This document shows, in pieces, positions 53,452-61,652 of a DNA stretch of 64,000 nucleotides. Position 1 is the first letter of the stretch; each line of letters begins with the position of its first letter. Under the pieces are notes generated by a model. That model made no database searches and was not told the origin of the DNA. It saw only the letters and a program-made list of their open reading frames with translations. A program made the translations under genes and the position numbers. The stretch is from Salinigranum halophilum (GTDB lineage: Archaea > Halobacteriota > Halobacteria > Halobacteriales > Haloferacaceae). Where the stretch lies: assembly GCF_007004735.1 (NCBI RefSeq), contig NZ_SSNL01000003.1, positions 682,001 to 746,000 on the forward strand. Direction: 5' to 3'.

Positions 53452-54283
53452 ACACGACGTGGAGGCCCGACTGGAGCGACTCGTCCGCGAGAACCGCTTC
53501 ACCATCTCCGTGTTCTTCCCGCTGAACGGGGCGGTCCTCCTCGTCGCCAGCGCCGAGGGCCTCCTCCCGGCACCGCTGTCGTTCAACCCGCTTCTCATCC
53601 TCTTTGGGACGCTCGTCATGCGGTCGCCGCTCGTCGTCGGTGTCCTCCCGCTCGTCGCCCGGCGGGCGGCGCTCGCGCTCGGCGCGCTCGTCGCGTACTC
53701 GTACGCCATCGAGTACATCGGTGTCCACACGGGCTACCCGTACGGCGAGTTCTTCTACGGCGTCGACCTCGGCCCCACCCTGTACGGGGTGCCGCTCGGC
53801 CTCCCCGTGTTCTTCATCCCGCTGGTGATGAACGCGTACCTGCTCGTCTCGCTCCTCCTGGGCGAGAAGGCGGCGTCGCGACCGCTCCGGCTCGTCAGCG
53901 TCATCGCCGCCGTCCTCGCGATGGACCTCGTCCTCGACCCCGGGGCCGTCGCACTCGGCTTCTGGGTGTATCCGGCCGGCGGACTCTACTACGGCGTCCC
54001 GCTGTCGAACTACGCGGGGTGGGTGCTCTCGGCGACCGTCGCCGTCGTCGCCCTCGACGTCGCGTTCTCCCGTGAGGCGCTCCTCGACCGCCTCCGGTAC
54101 ACCGAGTTCATGCTCGACGACCTGGTGAGCTTCGTCATCCTCTGGGGCGGTATCAACGCCTGGTTCGGCAACTGGGCCGCCGTCGCCATCGCCGCCGTCT
54201 TCGGCGTCGGCCTCGTCCGGACCGAACGCTTCGACTCCCGGCTGCTCCGGGTCCCGCGCCCCCGACTCGACCGGTTCTGGTAG
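53444..54283 (+). CDS. cruF: Bisanhydrobacterioruberin hydratase CruF
   Basis: A 279-residue membrane protein of the CruF family, which adds water at the ends of the C50 carotenoid in the last step to bacterioruberin. It has eight hydrophobic segments and the conserved EYIGVHTGYPYGEFFY, FFIPLVMNAYL and GGLYYGVPLSNYAGW stretches. The start ATG lies inside lyeJ, consistent with translational coupling in a crtD-lyeJ-cruF operon. Confidence 0.93.
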   Translation: MDRHDVEARLERLVRENRFTISVFFPLNGAVLLVASAEGLLPAPLSFNPLLILFGTLVMRSPLVVGVLPLVARRAALALGALVAYSYAIEYIGVHTGYPYGEFFYGVDLGPTLYGVPLGLPVFFIPLVMNAYLLVSLLLGEKAASRPLRLVSVIAAVLAMDLVLDPGAVALGFWVYPAGGLYYGVPLSNYAGWVLSATVAVVALDVAFSREALLDRLRYTEFMLDDLVSFVILWGGINAWFGNWAAVAIAAVFGVGLVRTERFDSRLLRVPRPRLDRFW

Positions 54284-54311
54284 GGTGACGTGACCTTCTC
54301 TGAGAACGTTA

Positions 54312-54320
54312 TGTATATAA
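54312..54320 (+). promoter_or_regulatory. TATA box of the histidine kinase gene
   Basis: TGTATATAA lies 26-34 bases before ATG 54346, in an unusually AT-rich stretch (54308-54338) between cruF and the kinase gene. It suggests the kinase has its own leaderless transcript independent of the carotenoid operon. Confidence 0.6.
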
Positions 54321-54345
54321 GATATCCAATAAAACATGAGAGTCG

Positions 54346-55749
54346 ATGACCGCTGGAGAGGGGGAGATACAGTCATGTGCGGGGTATCGCGCGTTGCTCG
54401 ACCACGTCTCGGACCTCGTGCTGCTCGTCGACGACGCCGGGACGGTCAGCTACGCCAACGCGACAGCGGCGCGCACGCTCGGTGTCGACCCCGACGCGCT
54501 CGTCGGTGAGTCGCTTCTCGACCGCGTCCACGAGGCAGACGTCGACGAACTCGAGTCGCTGCTGGCCGCGACCGAGGCGCGGGCGGCCGACGAACGTCTC
54601 AGCGCCGAGGTGCGCGTCAGGACCGGAGACGGCGAGTGGACCTGGCAGTCGTTCAGCCGCGAGGGCACCCAGCCGACGTCGCTCGACGGCGTGGTCGTCA
54701 CCGCCCGCGACGTCACGGCACAGCGACGTATCGAAGAACGGTTCAGACACCTCGTCGAGACGGCCTCCGACCTGTTCGTGGTGCTCGACGAAGACGGCAC
54801 CGTGACGTACGCGACGCCCGCGGCGAGTCGCGTCCTCGGATACGAACACGACGAACTGGTCGGGGAGAACGTCCTCGAGCATATCCACCCGGACGACCGC
54901 GACGCGGTCGCCACGGAACTCCACCACGGACTCGACGACCCCGGCTACACCGCTACCATCGAGCACCGCTTCCGAACGAAGAGCGGCGAGTGGCGCTGGC
55001 TCGAATCGCGGGGCCGGAGCCTCCCCGACGCGCCCGCACTGGAGGGCCGTGTCGTCGTGGTCACGCGCGACATCACCGACCGCCACCGTCGCGAGCGACA
55101 GATCACCGCACAGAACGAGCGGCTGAACGCCTTCACCGCCATGGTCTCACACGACCTCCAGAACCCGCTCGCCGTCGCCAGCGGGAGCCTCGAACTCTAC
55201 CGGCAGACGGGTGACGAGGCCGCCCTCGACCGCGTCGACCAGGCCCTCCGGCGGACGTCGGAGCTGACGTCGGACCTGCTCAGCCTCTCTCGTCAGGGAC
55301 GCACCGTCGAGGACCCCGTCCCGGTCGACATCGCCGACTGTGTCACCGCCGCGCTGGAGACGAGTCCCCTCCCGGCCGACACCGTCACCGTCGCCGCGGG
55401 GCTCCCGACGGTGCGCGGAGACGAGAGTCGCGTCCGGTCGCTGTTCGAGAACCTCTTCCGCAACGTCGCCGACCACGCCGGTGACGACCCGCGGGTGTGG
55501 GTCGAACCGCTCGCTGGCGCCGATGGGGTGGGTTTCGCCGTCGAAGACGACGGTCCGGGCATCCCGGTCGACGCCGCCGACTCGGTGTTCGAACTCGGCC
55601 ACTCGTCGGACCGCGACGGCACCGGCATCGGGCTGTACATCGTCGACACCATCGCGGCGGCGCACGGCTGGGACGTCTCGGTCACGACGGGGCGAGACGG
55701 TGGCGCGCGCTTCGAATTCACGGGCATCGACGTCGTCTCGGCGGCGTAG
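54346..55749 (+). CDS. PAS-domain sensor histidine kinase
   Basis: A 467-residue soluble kinase with two PAS domains (about 12-125 and 133-245), each closed by a PAC-like segment, then a HisKA dimerisation helix with the phospho-acceptor H269 (MVSHDLQNP) and a HATPase domain with N-box ENLFRNVADHA, G1 DDGPGIP and G2 GTGIGLYIVD. No membrane segment or response regulator is present. It sits between the cruF and crtB genes, so a role in light or oxygen control of carotenoids is possible; that is inferred only from position. Confidence 0.9.
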   Translation: MTAGEGEIQSCAGYRALLDHVSDLVLLVDDAGTVSYANATAARTLGVDPDALVGESLLDRVHEADVDELESLLAATEARAADERLSAEVRVRTGDGEWTWQSFSREGTQPTSLDGVVVTARDVTAQRRIEERFRHLVETASDLFVVLDEDGTVTYATPAASRVLGYEHDELVGENVLEHIHPDDRDAVATELHHGLDDPGYTATIEHRFRTKSGEWRWLESRGRSLPDAPALEGRVVVVTRDITDRHRRERQITAQNERLNAFTAMVSHDLQNPLAVASGSLELYRQTGDEAALDRVDQALRRTSELTSDLLSLSRQGRTVEDPVPVDIADCVTAALETSPLPADTVTVAAGLPTVRGDESRVRSLFENLFRNVADHAGDDPRVWVEPLAGADGVGFAVEDDGPGIPVDAADSVFELGHSSDRDGTGIGLYIVDTIAAAHGWDVSVTTGRDGGARFEFTGIDVVSAA

Positions 55750-55815
55750 TCGCGCGGCAGAAGAGCCAGCGCCGACACCGTCGTGTCGAACGCGGCATAA
55801 GCGGTAGCGACAGCG

Positions 55816-56811
55816 TCAGATGAGGTCGCGGACCCACGAGGCGAAGCGGTCCCCACGCCCGCTGCCGGGGCGTCTGTCGGGGTCGCGTGCGGTGTGGGTG
55901 CTGGGATATGGGACGACGCTGACCCGCCGGAACACCGTCTCGGGGTCGCGCGTCCGCATCCACGCCAGCCGCGTCCGCGCGAGGAGCCAGAGCTTCCGGG
56001 GGGTCGACAGCGAGGGGGTCGTCGACAGCACGTCGTAGTCGTGGCGCCGGATGGCGCGGTGGTGGTCCGCGTACAGCACCGCCGCCAGCAGGACCGCGAA
56101 CTGGCAGTCGTCGGGGAGGTACTTGATGCCCGCGACGCCCTCGCGGTAGAGTTCCTCGGTCCGGGCGAGTTCGTCCTCCATGACGGCGCGGAACCGCTCG
56201 GAGAACTCGAACGCCTTGACCTCCTCCTCGCTCACGCCGTGTCGACGGAGCGTCTCCTGGGGGAGGTAGACCCGGTCGCGCTCGACGACGTCCTCGCGGA
56301 CGTCACGGAGGAAGTTCGACATCTGGAACGCCTCTCCGAGTTTCGTCGCGTGCGGGAGTGCGCGCTCGCGTGCCGGCGGGTCGGGGTCCATCACGGCGGT
56401 CATCATCCGGCCGACGGCGGCGGCCGAGCCGTCCATGTACGCCTCGAGTTCGTCGTAGGTCTCGTACCGACTCGTGTCGATGTCGGAGCGCATCGCGTCG
56501 ACGAACACCTCGACGTCCTCGTCGGCGATGCCGTTCCGTTCGCAGACCTCGTTGAACGCGGCGAGCACCGGGTCCGTCGGCTCTCGCTCCCCGAGCGCCT
56601 CCGCCCGCAACCGCTCGAGTTCCGCCCGTTGTTCCTCGGGCGGGGCGGGGTCGGCCGTGTCGACCACCTCGTCGGCGACGCGGAAGAACGCGTACAGCAC
56701 GTAGGTGGCGTGTCTGACGCGTTCGGGGAGGAGTCGGGTCGCGAGGTGGAACGTCTTCCCCGTCCGCTGCTGGATCCGTTTGCTCTGTTCGACCTGTCGT
56801 GTGTTTACCAT
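55816..56811 (-). CDS. crtB: Phytoene synthase
   Basis: A 331-residue trans-isoprenyl diphosphate synthase-fold enzyme joining two geranylgeranyl diphosphates into phytoene, the first step of carotenoid synthesis. The first Asp motif is RVADEVVDT (DxxxD) after YVLYAFF; the second is DVREDVVERDRVYLP. Family blocks SNFLRDVREDV and YADHHRAIRRHDYDVL are clear. It faces the kinase gene and is followed on the minus strand by nothing within 60 bases. With crtD-lyeJ-cruF it supplies the bacterioruberin pathway. Confidence 0.94.
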   Translation of the reverse strand: MVNTRQVEQSKRIQQRTGKTFHLATRLLPERVRHATYVLYAFFRVADEVVDTADPAPPEEQRAELERLRAEALGEREPTDPVLAAFNEVCERNGIADEDVEVFVDAMRSDIDTSRYETYDELEAYMDGSAAAVGRMMTAVMDPDPPARERALPHATKLGEAFQMSNFLRDVREDVVERDRVYLPQETLRRHGVSEEEVKAFEFSERFRAVMEDELARTEELYREGVAGIKYLPDDCQFAVLLAAVLYADHHRAIRRHDYDVLSTTPSLSTPRKLWLLARTRLAWMRTRDPETVFRRVSVVPYPSTHTARDPDRRPGSGRGDRFASWVRDLI

Positions 56812-56970
56812 TGTGTGCGAGGAGACGAGAGGGTGGTCTGTCCGTGACGCCGCGAGCGGAAGAGCATCGTATTACATACGCCTACGGACTCTCGTAACAT
56901 AACGCTTGAGGCTGTCCGACACCCGTGGTCGTCACTCGATTTCGGCGGCGACACGGGGCCTTCGCGAGGG

Positions 56971-57093
56971 TCACCAGAAGGTGTCACTACAGTCGTAGAC
57001 GACCCCGTGTTCGGGGCAGATGTACTTGCAGTGGCGGTGGTCCATCGAGGCCCCACAGAGTGGACAGGGACGGCCTCTGATATCCGGCTCCAT
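56971..57093 (-). CDS. Small zinc-finger protein, HVO_2523 type
   Basis: A 40-residue protein with C10-P-L-C13-G, then H-C22-K-Y-I-C26-P-E-H-G and a final C35. It matches the haloarchaeal HVO_2523-type zinc-finger micro-proteins. In Haloferax volcanii, as I recall, the phytoene synthase gene (HVO_2524) lies next to this one, so the neighbourhood is conserved. Function unknown. ATG 57093 starts eight residues before the first CxxC-type pair. Confidence 0.82.
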   Translation of the reverse strand: MEPDIRGRPCPLCGASMDHRHCKYICPEHGVVYDCSDTFW

Positions 57094-57233
57094 ACGCGGA
57101 GGGGCGGACTCGCCGACAAAGACTGTTTCTCTCCCTCGCGGCCCGCCGTCGCGTTCGAAGTTGGGACTGATTTGGAAGAGAGTGTGAGGTGAGTTCGGCC
57201 AAGGGATATCCCTGCGTGCGCCAACTACCGGGT

Positions 57234-58784
57234 ATGGAGTCGAACTCGACGCGTCGACGGCCAGTCCGCACGCGGGCACTCGAGGGGGCCGTCGCGGTCG
57301 CCGTCGGCCTCGGTGCCGTCTCTGGCTCGTACGCCGCCGTCGGTGCCGACCCGACGTTCCTCGCCGCGCCCGTCGCCGGCTGGGTGACGGCGCTGACGCC
57401 CGACGCCGTCATCACGTGGGCGATCTTGACCCTCGGGAGCCTCGGCCAGTCGCTGGGGTTCGCCCTCGCCCTCGGCGTGAGCGCCGTCGGTGTCGGCGTC
57501 GTCGCCGCAGGGAGCCGCATCCTCGCCAGAGCGACGGACGCCGACCCGCTCGTGCGACACGCACTCACCGTGGTCGCCGTGGGTGCGGTGACGCTCGTCC
57601 TCACCGGTGGCCTGCTGTCGGCGGTCGGTGCAGCACTCGGGGCCGGAGTGGTCTCGCTGTCCGCCCACCGACTTCGGCCGACGGCGACCGCCCGAACCGA
57701 CCGCCGCGGCTTCCTCCGCGCCGTCGCGGCCGCCGCCGCGGTCACGGGCGCGGGTGCCCTCCTCGGGACGCGGTCGGGGACCGACAGCGCGACCAGCGAC
57801 GTCGAGAGCGCGACGACCGGTGGGGACACCGACCCCGTGGTCGACGACCTGCTGGCGACAGCGTCGGCGCGGACGCTCGACCTCCCCGACCTCGACCCGC
57901 TCGTCTCGCGGGAGTTCTACCAGGTGGACATCAACAGCGTCGACCCCGACCTCTCGGTCGCGGCGTGGTCGCTTCGGCTGACCGGCGCTGTCGACGAGCC
58001 ACGCGCGTTCGACTACGACGAACTCACGAGTCTCCCCGCCGAACACCGCTTCGTCACGCTCCAGTGCGTCGGTGACGGGCTCAACGGGAAGAAGATCGAC
58101 ACCGCGCTGTGGACCGGCGTTCCCATCGTCGACCTCCTCCCCGACCTCCCCGACGAGTGCTGCGTGATGCTCCGGGCAGCGGACGACTACTACGAGGAGT
58201 TCCCCATGGAGGCGTTGCGGAACGGCTTCATCGCCTACCGGATGAACGGCCGGCCGCTGCCGCGCGGACACGGCTACCCGGTTCGGGCGCTCATCCCGGG
58301 CCACTGGGGGGAGATCAACGTGAAGTGGCTCACCGAAATCGAGGTGCTCGAAGAGCCGGCCGACGGCTACTGGGAGGAGCGCGGCTGGCACGGTACCGGC
58401 CCCGTCAACACCGTCGCGAAGCTCCACTCGGTGTCCAGCGCGGGCGACGGGGGGCGGGTGCGGGTCGGCGGACACGCCTACGCCGGCACTCGCGGTATCG
58501 AGCGGGTCGAGGTGTCGACGGACGGCGGCACCTCGTGGGCCGAGGCGACGCTCTCGGAACCGCTTCCGGGTGCGGTCGACGCGCGGACGGGCGAGGCCCG
58601 CCGCGAGGAAGCCGAAGACGCCTGGCGGATGTGGGCGTACGAGTACGCCGCCGCCGACCCACACGAGGTGGTCGTCCGCGCCGTCGACGGCACCGGCCAA
58701 CTACAAGAGGAGACCGAACGACGGGCGTTCCCGCGCGGGCCGACGGGCTGGGTCTCTCGGCGTGTCGACCCACGGAGATTATAA
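57234..58784 (+). CDS. Membrane-anchored sulfite oxidase-like molybdoenzyme
   Basis: A 516-residue oxidoreductase of the sulfite oxidase superfamily. Residues 15-145 form four hydrophobic helices. A twin-arginine segment then follows (R157-R158-G-F-L-R plus a hydrophobic AAAAAV stretch). The molybdopterin-binding domain starts near 215 and holds the likely Mo ligand C278 (LQCVGDG); the Mo-co dimerisation domain covers about 400-505. The catalytic part should face outside. An electron acceptor is not obvious. A box A (gggatatc, about 57203) supports ATG 57234. Confidence 0.85.
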   Translation: MESNSTRRRPVRTRALEGAVAVAVGLGAVSGSYAAVGADPTFLAAPVAGWVTALTPDAVITWAILTLGSLGQSLGFALALGVSAVGVGVVAAGSRILARATDADPLVRHALTVVAVGAVTLVLTGGLLSAVGAALGAGVVSLSAHRLRPTATARTDRRGFLRAVAAAAAVTGAGALLGTRSGTDSATSDVESATTGGDTDPVVDDLLATASARTLDLPDLDPLVSREFYQVDINSVDPDLSVAAWSLRLTGAVDEPRAFDYDELTSLPAEHRFVTLQCVGDGLNGKKIDTALWTGVPIVDLLPDLPDECCVMLRAADDYYEEFPMEALRNGFIAYRMNGRPLPRGHGYPVRALIPGHWGEINVKWLTEIEVLEEPADGYWEERGWHGTGPVNTVAKLHSVSSAGDGGRVRVGGHAYAGTRGIERVEVSTDGGTSWAEATLSEPLPGAVDARTGEARREEAEDAWRMWAYEYAAADPHEVVVRAVDGTGQLQEETERRAFPRGPTGWVSRRVDPRRL

Positions 58785-58814
58785 GCCGACTGTGAGAAGA
58801 GTTCACAGCCTCAG

Positions 58815-59090
58815 ATGGAGAAGGCGCTCTGGTATCTGCTCACGGCGACCCGCGGCGGTGAGAACCGCGTCCGCCTCATCCGTGCGTTATCGGAGCGCCC
58901 GCGCAACGCGAACAAACTCGCGGAGGAACTCGACGTGAGCTACAAGACCGTCCGCCACCACCTCGACATGCTCGAAGACCACGGCGTCGTCGAGAGCGGC
59001 GGGAACGAGTACGGGAAGCTCTACTTCCTCACCGATCGGTTCGAGACGAACCGCGAGACGTTCGAGCGCATCACGGAGCACATGGACTAA
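58815..59090 (+). CDS. ArsR-type winged-helix regulator
   Basis: A 91-residue protein consisting of a single winged helix-turn-helix: LIRALSERPRNANKLAEELD, then SYKTVRHHLDMLEDHGVVES as the recognition helix and wing. No metal-binding Cys is seen, so it is probably not a metal sensor. ATG 58815 follows a GATTATAAG box A (58777-58785) at about 30-38 bases. It is four bases ahead of a membrane protein gene, an arrangement common in haloarchaea. Confidence 0.88.
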   Translation: MEKALWYLLTATRGGENRVRLIRALSERPRNANKLAEELDVSYKTVRHHLDMLEDHGVVESGGNEYGKLYFLTDRFETNRETFERITEHMD

Positions 59091-59093
59091 CCA

Positions 59094-59390
59094 ATGGCGA
59101 TGGAACCCACGATACAGGCGGCGAGCCTCCTCGCAGCAGTGAACATCATCTTCCTCACCGCGCTGTCTGCGGTGTGGCTCCGCAACTACCGCACCTTCCG
59201 CACGCCGCTCGTCCTCGGCCTGGTCGCGTTCGGCGGCGTCATGCTCGTCGAAAACGCCCTCGCGGTGTACTTCTTCTTCACGATGCAGAGCTTCTACTCG
59301 GGCGACGCACACGTCCAGCAGGCGGTACTGGTGCTGCGGGGACTCCAGCTCGTCGCGCTCGGCTTCTTGACCTACGTCACGCTGCGCTAG
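59094..59390 (+). CDS. Small membrane protein (DUF7521-like)
   Basis: A 98-residue protein with three hydrophobic segments (about 8-28, 38-63 and 77-96). It resembles DUF7521-type haloarchaeal proteins encoded beside ArsR-like regulators. It follows the regulator by three bases and probably shares its mRNA. Starts at ATG 59094 or 59100 are both possible. Function unknown. Confidence 0.78.
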   Translation: MAMEPTIQAASLLAAVNIIFLTALSAVWLRNYRTFRTPLVLGLVAFGGVMLVENALAVYFFFTMQSFYSGDAHVQQAVLVLRGLQLVALGFLTYVTLR

Positions 59391-59432
59391 GCGAGGGATA
59401 CGCTCTTTTCGCTCCTCGCCCTCACCTCGCAC

Positions 59433-59951
59433 GTGTTCCGCCGCCTCCGCAAGAACGGTCCGATCCTCTTGGTCCCGCTCGCGTGGACGTTCGTCACCGT
59501 CGCCCACCTCGGTCTCGTCGCCCGCGAGACGGTCGTCATCGCCCACGTCGTGATGACGACCGTCTTCGTGGTCTTCACCGCCGCCTCGTGGTCGGAGATG
59601 CGTACGGGCGTCCTCTACGCGTGGCAGGTCGTGTTGCTGGTCGGCACCGGTGTCACGCTCGTCGGGTTGGCCGCGCTCGCCGTCGCCCCAGCGTACACCG
59701 AACCCGTCGCGGTGATGCTGTCGGCGTGGATGCTCGCCCCCGCCGCGGCGTACGTCTACACCGCCCGGAACGTCGACGCCGACACCGCCCCCGCCGTCTA
59801 CCAGTTCGCCGCGATACTCAGCGTCGCCGGTTGGATTGTCTACTTCTGTGGTCCGCTCGTCGGGCTCGGCACGACCGCCGCCGTCGCCGGGCTCACGCTC
59901 GTCAACGTCGGCCAGACGGCCGGCATCGCCAACGCCGGCTACCAGTACTGA
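59433..59951 (+). CDS. Multi-pass membrane protein
   Basis: A 172-residue hydrophobic protein with about five to six helices and few charges; the N-terminus is FRRLRKNGPILLVPLAW, positive-inside. The start is GTG 59433; no ATG is suitable nearby. It lies 42 bases after the DUF7521-like gene, continuing the same operon. Family and role are not recognised. A redox or signalling partner for the upstream molybdoenzyme cannot be excluded. Confidence 0.7.
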   Translation: MFRRLRKNGPILLVPLAWTFVTVAHLGLVARETVVIAHVVMTTVFVVFTAASWSEMRTGVLYAWQVVLLVGTGVTLVGLAALAVAPAYTEPVAVMLSAWMLAPAAAYVYTARNVDADTAPAVYQFAAILSVAGWIVYFCGPLVGLGTTAAVAGLTLVNVGQTAGIANAGYQY

Positions 59952-60054
59952 CCGCACATATCGTCGACGCCGCGTGCTCCCCGCTGACGACTGCACCGCG
60001 TCAGCATTCCTCACTCGAGATTTATGCCCTGACCCCACGAGATGACAGTCGATT

Positions 60055-60411
60055 ATGCAGTTTGCCCTCCCTCCGGTGACAGACCTCGTCGCGTTCGGCT
60101 TCCTCGCGCTCGTCGTCCTCGCTACCATCGGCTTCTTCGCCGCCGTCCTCTACGCCGAACACCGCAAGACGATGGCCCTCATCGAGACTGGCCAGTACGC
60201 AGACGCCCGCGACGACCCCACGTGGGTCCTCGCGGCCGGCCTCCTCCTCGTGGCCATCGGCGTCGGGCAGGCGGTGGAGGCGCTCGCCGCCGGCGCGCCG
60301 CTCGAGGGGCTGACCGTCGCGCTCGTCGGTGTGGCGGCGCTCGCGTACTACGGCATCCAGCGCCGCTCGCGGACCGACGCCGACCGCTCCCGGGGACAGC
60401 CCGAACGGTGA
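60055..60411 (+). CDS. Small membrane protein
   Basis: A 118-residue protein with an N-terminal helix (about 8-30), a second hydrophobic segment (about 57-70) and a third (80-98), then a charged tail (QRRSRTDADRSRGQPER). The pattern 'ALIETGQYADARDD' between helices one and two is similar to SHOCT-like or DUF6249-type loops, but the family is not certain. ATG 60055 is preceded by a box A (atttatgc, 60020-60027). Convergent with the lipoprotein gene. Confidence 0.68.
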   Translation: MQFALPPVTDLVAFGFLALVVLATIGFFAAVLYAEHRKTMALIETGQYADARDDPTWVLAAGLLLVAIGVGQAVEALAAGAPLEGLTVALVGVAALAYYGIQRRSRTDADRSRGQPER

Positions 60412-60423
60412 GCGGGGGGGGGC

Positions 60424-61410
60424 CTAGCTGGTCGGCGTCGCCGTCGTCTCACCGGCGATTTCCCGTGCGTCCCGTGTCTTGGCCGCGGCCATCTCGACCA
60501 GTTGCGTCGTGATCGGCTGCAGCGAGGCCGCGTCGTCGCCGATTCCCTCTAAGACGTTCCGGAGCCCCGTCTCGGCGCTCTGGAGCTGCTCGACGGCCTG
60601 ACTGGCCGTCTCCGCCGCACTGTCGGAGTTGTTCGCCTCCTGCTGTCGTGCCGTCTGGAGTCTGTCGACGCCCCGACTCAGTGTCTCCGCGGGCGAACGG
60701 AGCCGCCTCATCGTCGATATCTCGGCGCTGAACTGCGCCACCTTCGCCTCGTACGCCGTGGTGTCGATGCGGTCGATGACGCTGACGCTCGCGGCGTCGG
60801 TCTCCGAGCGGAGCTGTTCGAGAAGCGGCACGGCGAGGCGTCGCTCGTTCTCCATCCGCTGGAGGCGTTCGCGCGCGTCGCTCCCTTCCTCTTCACTCAG
60901 GGCGGCGCGGGCGCGGTCCAGCGCGAAGAAGGCGTTGTTCAAGGCGATCTGAATCTGCGTCGCGAGGTCGAGAAAGCGAATGGTGACGGCGAGGCGGTCG
61001 ACGGTCCGCTCTTGCTGGCGCGTCACCACCCGCTCGCGGGCGACGTCGAGTTCCTCCTCGGCCTCCGAGAGCGAGCCCTGGATGCGCCCGCTCTCGAACT
61101 CCGCCGAGGACGCGTCCGTCCCCAGGAGGCTGTCGCTGTCGGGGCCGCCGTACACGGCGACGACGTTGTTGAGCGTCTTCTCCACCTCGGCGATGGCCGC
61201 GTTACCCTCCCGCTCGGGGCCCCCCGGCGTCGCCGTCTCCGTCGCGGTCGGTGTCTCGGTCGCGGTCGCGGTCGGTGTCTCGGTGTCTGTCGGACTCGCG
61301 GTGGTCGTCGGGGTCGGCGTCTCCGTCTCTGTCGTCCCCTGTCCCCCACAGCCGGCGGCGAATCCGGTGACGGGAACACTGAGAAGGGCGAGGACCTGTC
61401 TGCGATGCAT
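60424..61410 (-). CDS. Tat lipoprotein, helical, unknown function
   Basis: A 328-residue exported lipoprotein. The signal starts M-H-R3-R4-Q-V-L with a hydrophobic core and lipobox AAGC, C21 being the lipid anchor. Residues 24-63 are a Thr/Glu/Pro/Ala linker. The rest (about 70-320) is almost entirely helical and probably a coiled bundle, with many Glu/Gln/Arg heptads. Function unknown. Found beside two other exported proteins. Confidence 0.85.
   Translation of the reverse strand: MHRRQVLALLSVPVTGFAAGCGGQGTTETETPTPTTTASPTDTETPTATATETPTATETATPGGPEREGNAAIAEVEKTLNNVVAVYGGPDSDSLLGTDASSAEFESGRIQGSLSEAEEELDVARERVVTRQQERTVDRLAVTIRFLDLATQIQIALNNAFFALDRARAALSEEEGSDARERLQRMENERRLAVPLLEQLRSETDAASVSVIDRIDTTAYEAKVAQFSAEISTMRRLRSPAETLSRGVDRLQTARQQEANNSDSAAETASQAVEQLQSAETGLRNVLEGIGDDAASLQPITTQLVEMAAAKTRDAREIAGETTATPTS
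61222..61341 (-). repeat. Low-complexity coding repeat in lipoprotein linker
   Basis: The segment encoding the Thr/Glu-rich linker is built of repeated GTCTCGGTCGCGGTC-like units on the plus strand. Units vary by a few bases. Such linkers are typical of haloarchaeal lipoproteins and expand easily. Confidence 0.7.
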
Positions 61411-61652
61411 ACACGTCCCCTCCTCTCTGGAGGAGTATCAGTGTATCCCGGACGTCTCGACAGCCACGGCGAGCGCTCGGCCACGCTGTCGAACCCCTCG
61501 AAGCACCAGTTCCACGCGCGATTTGACGGTGATCCCCTCGATTTTATCCAGGTTTCGTGACAACTCTCGGCCCTCAATGCGCGGAACGTCCCGTTCTCAC
61601 CGGGAGAAAATCACCACCGAATGCTATGTGATGTGGTAACAAACACTGGTGT

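Noticed and set aside
61222-61341. CRISPR-like repeat
   Set aside because: Units are imperfect, without spacers, and lie in the coding frame of a lipoprotein linker.
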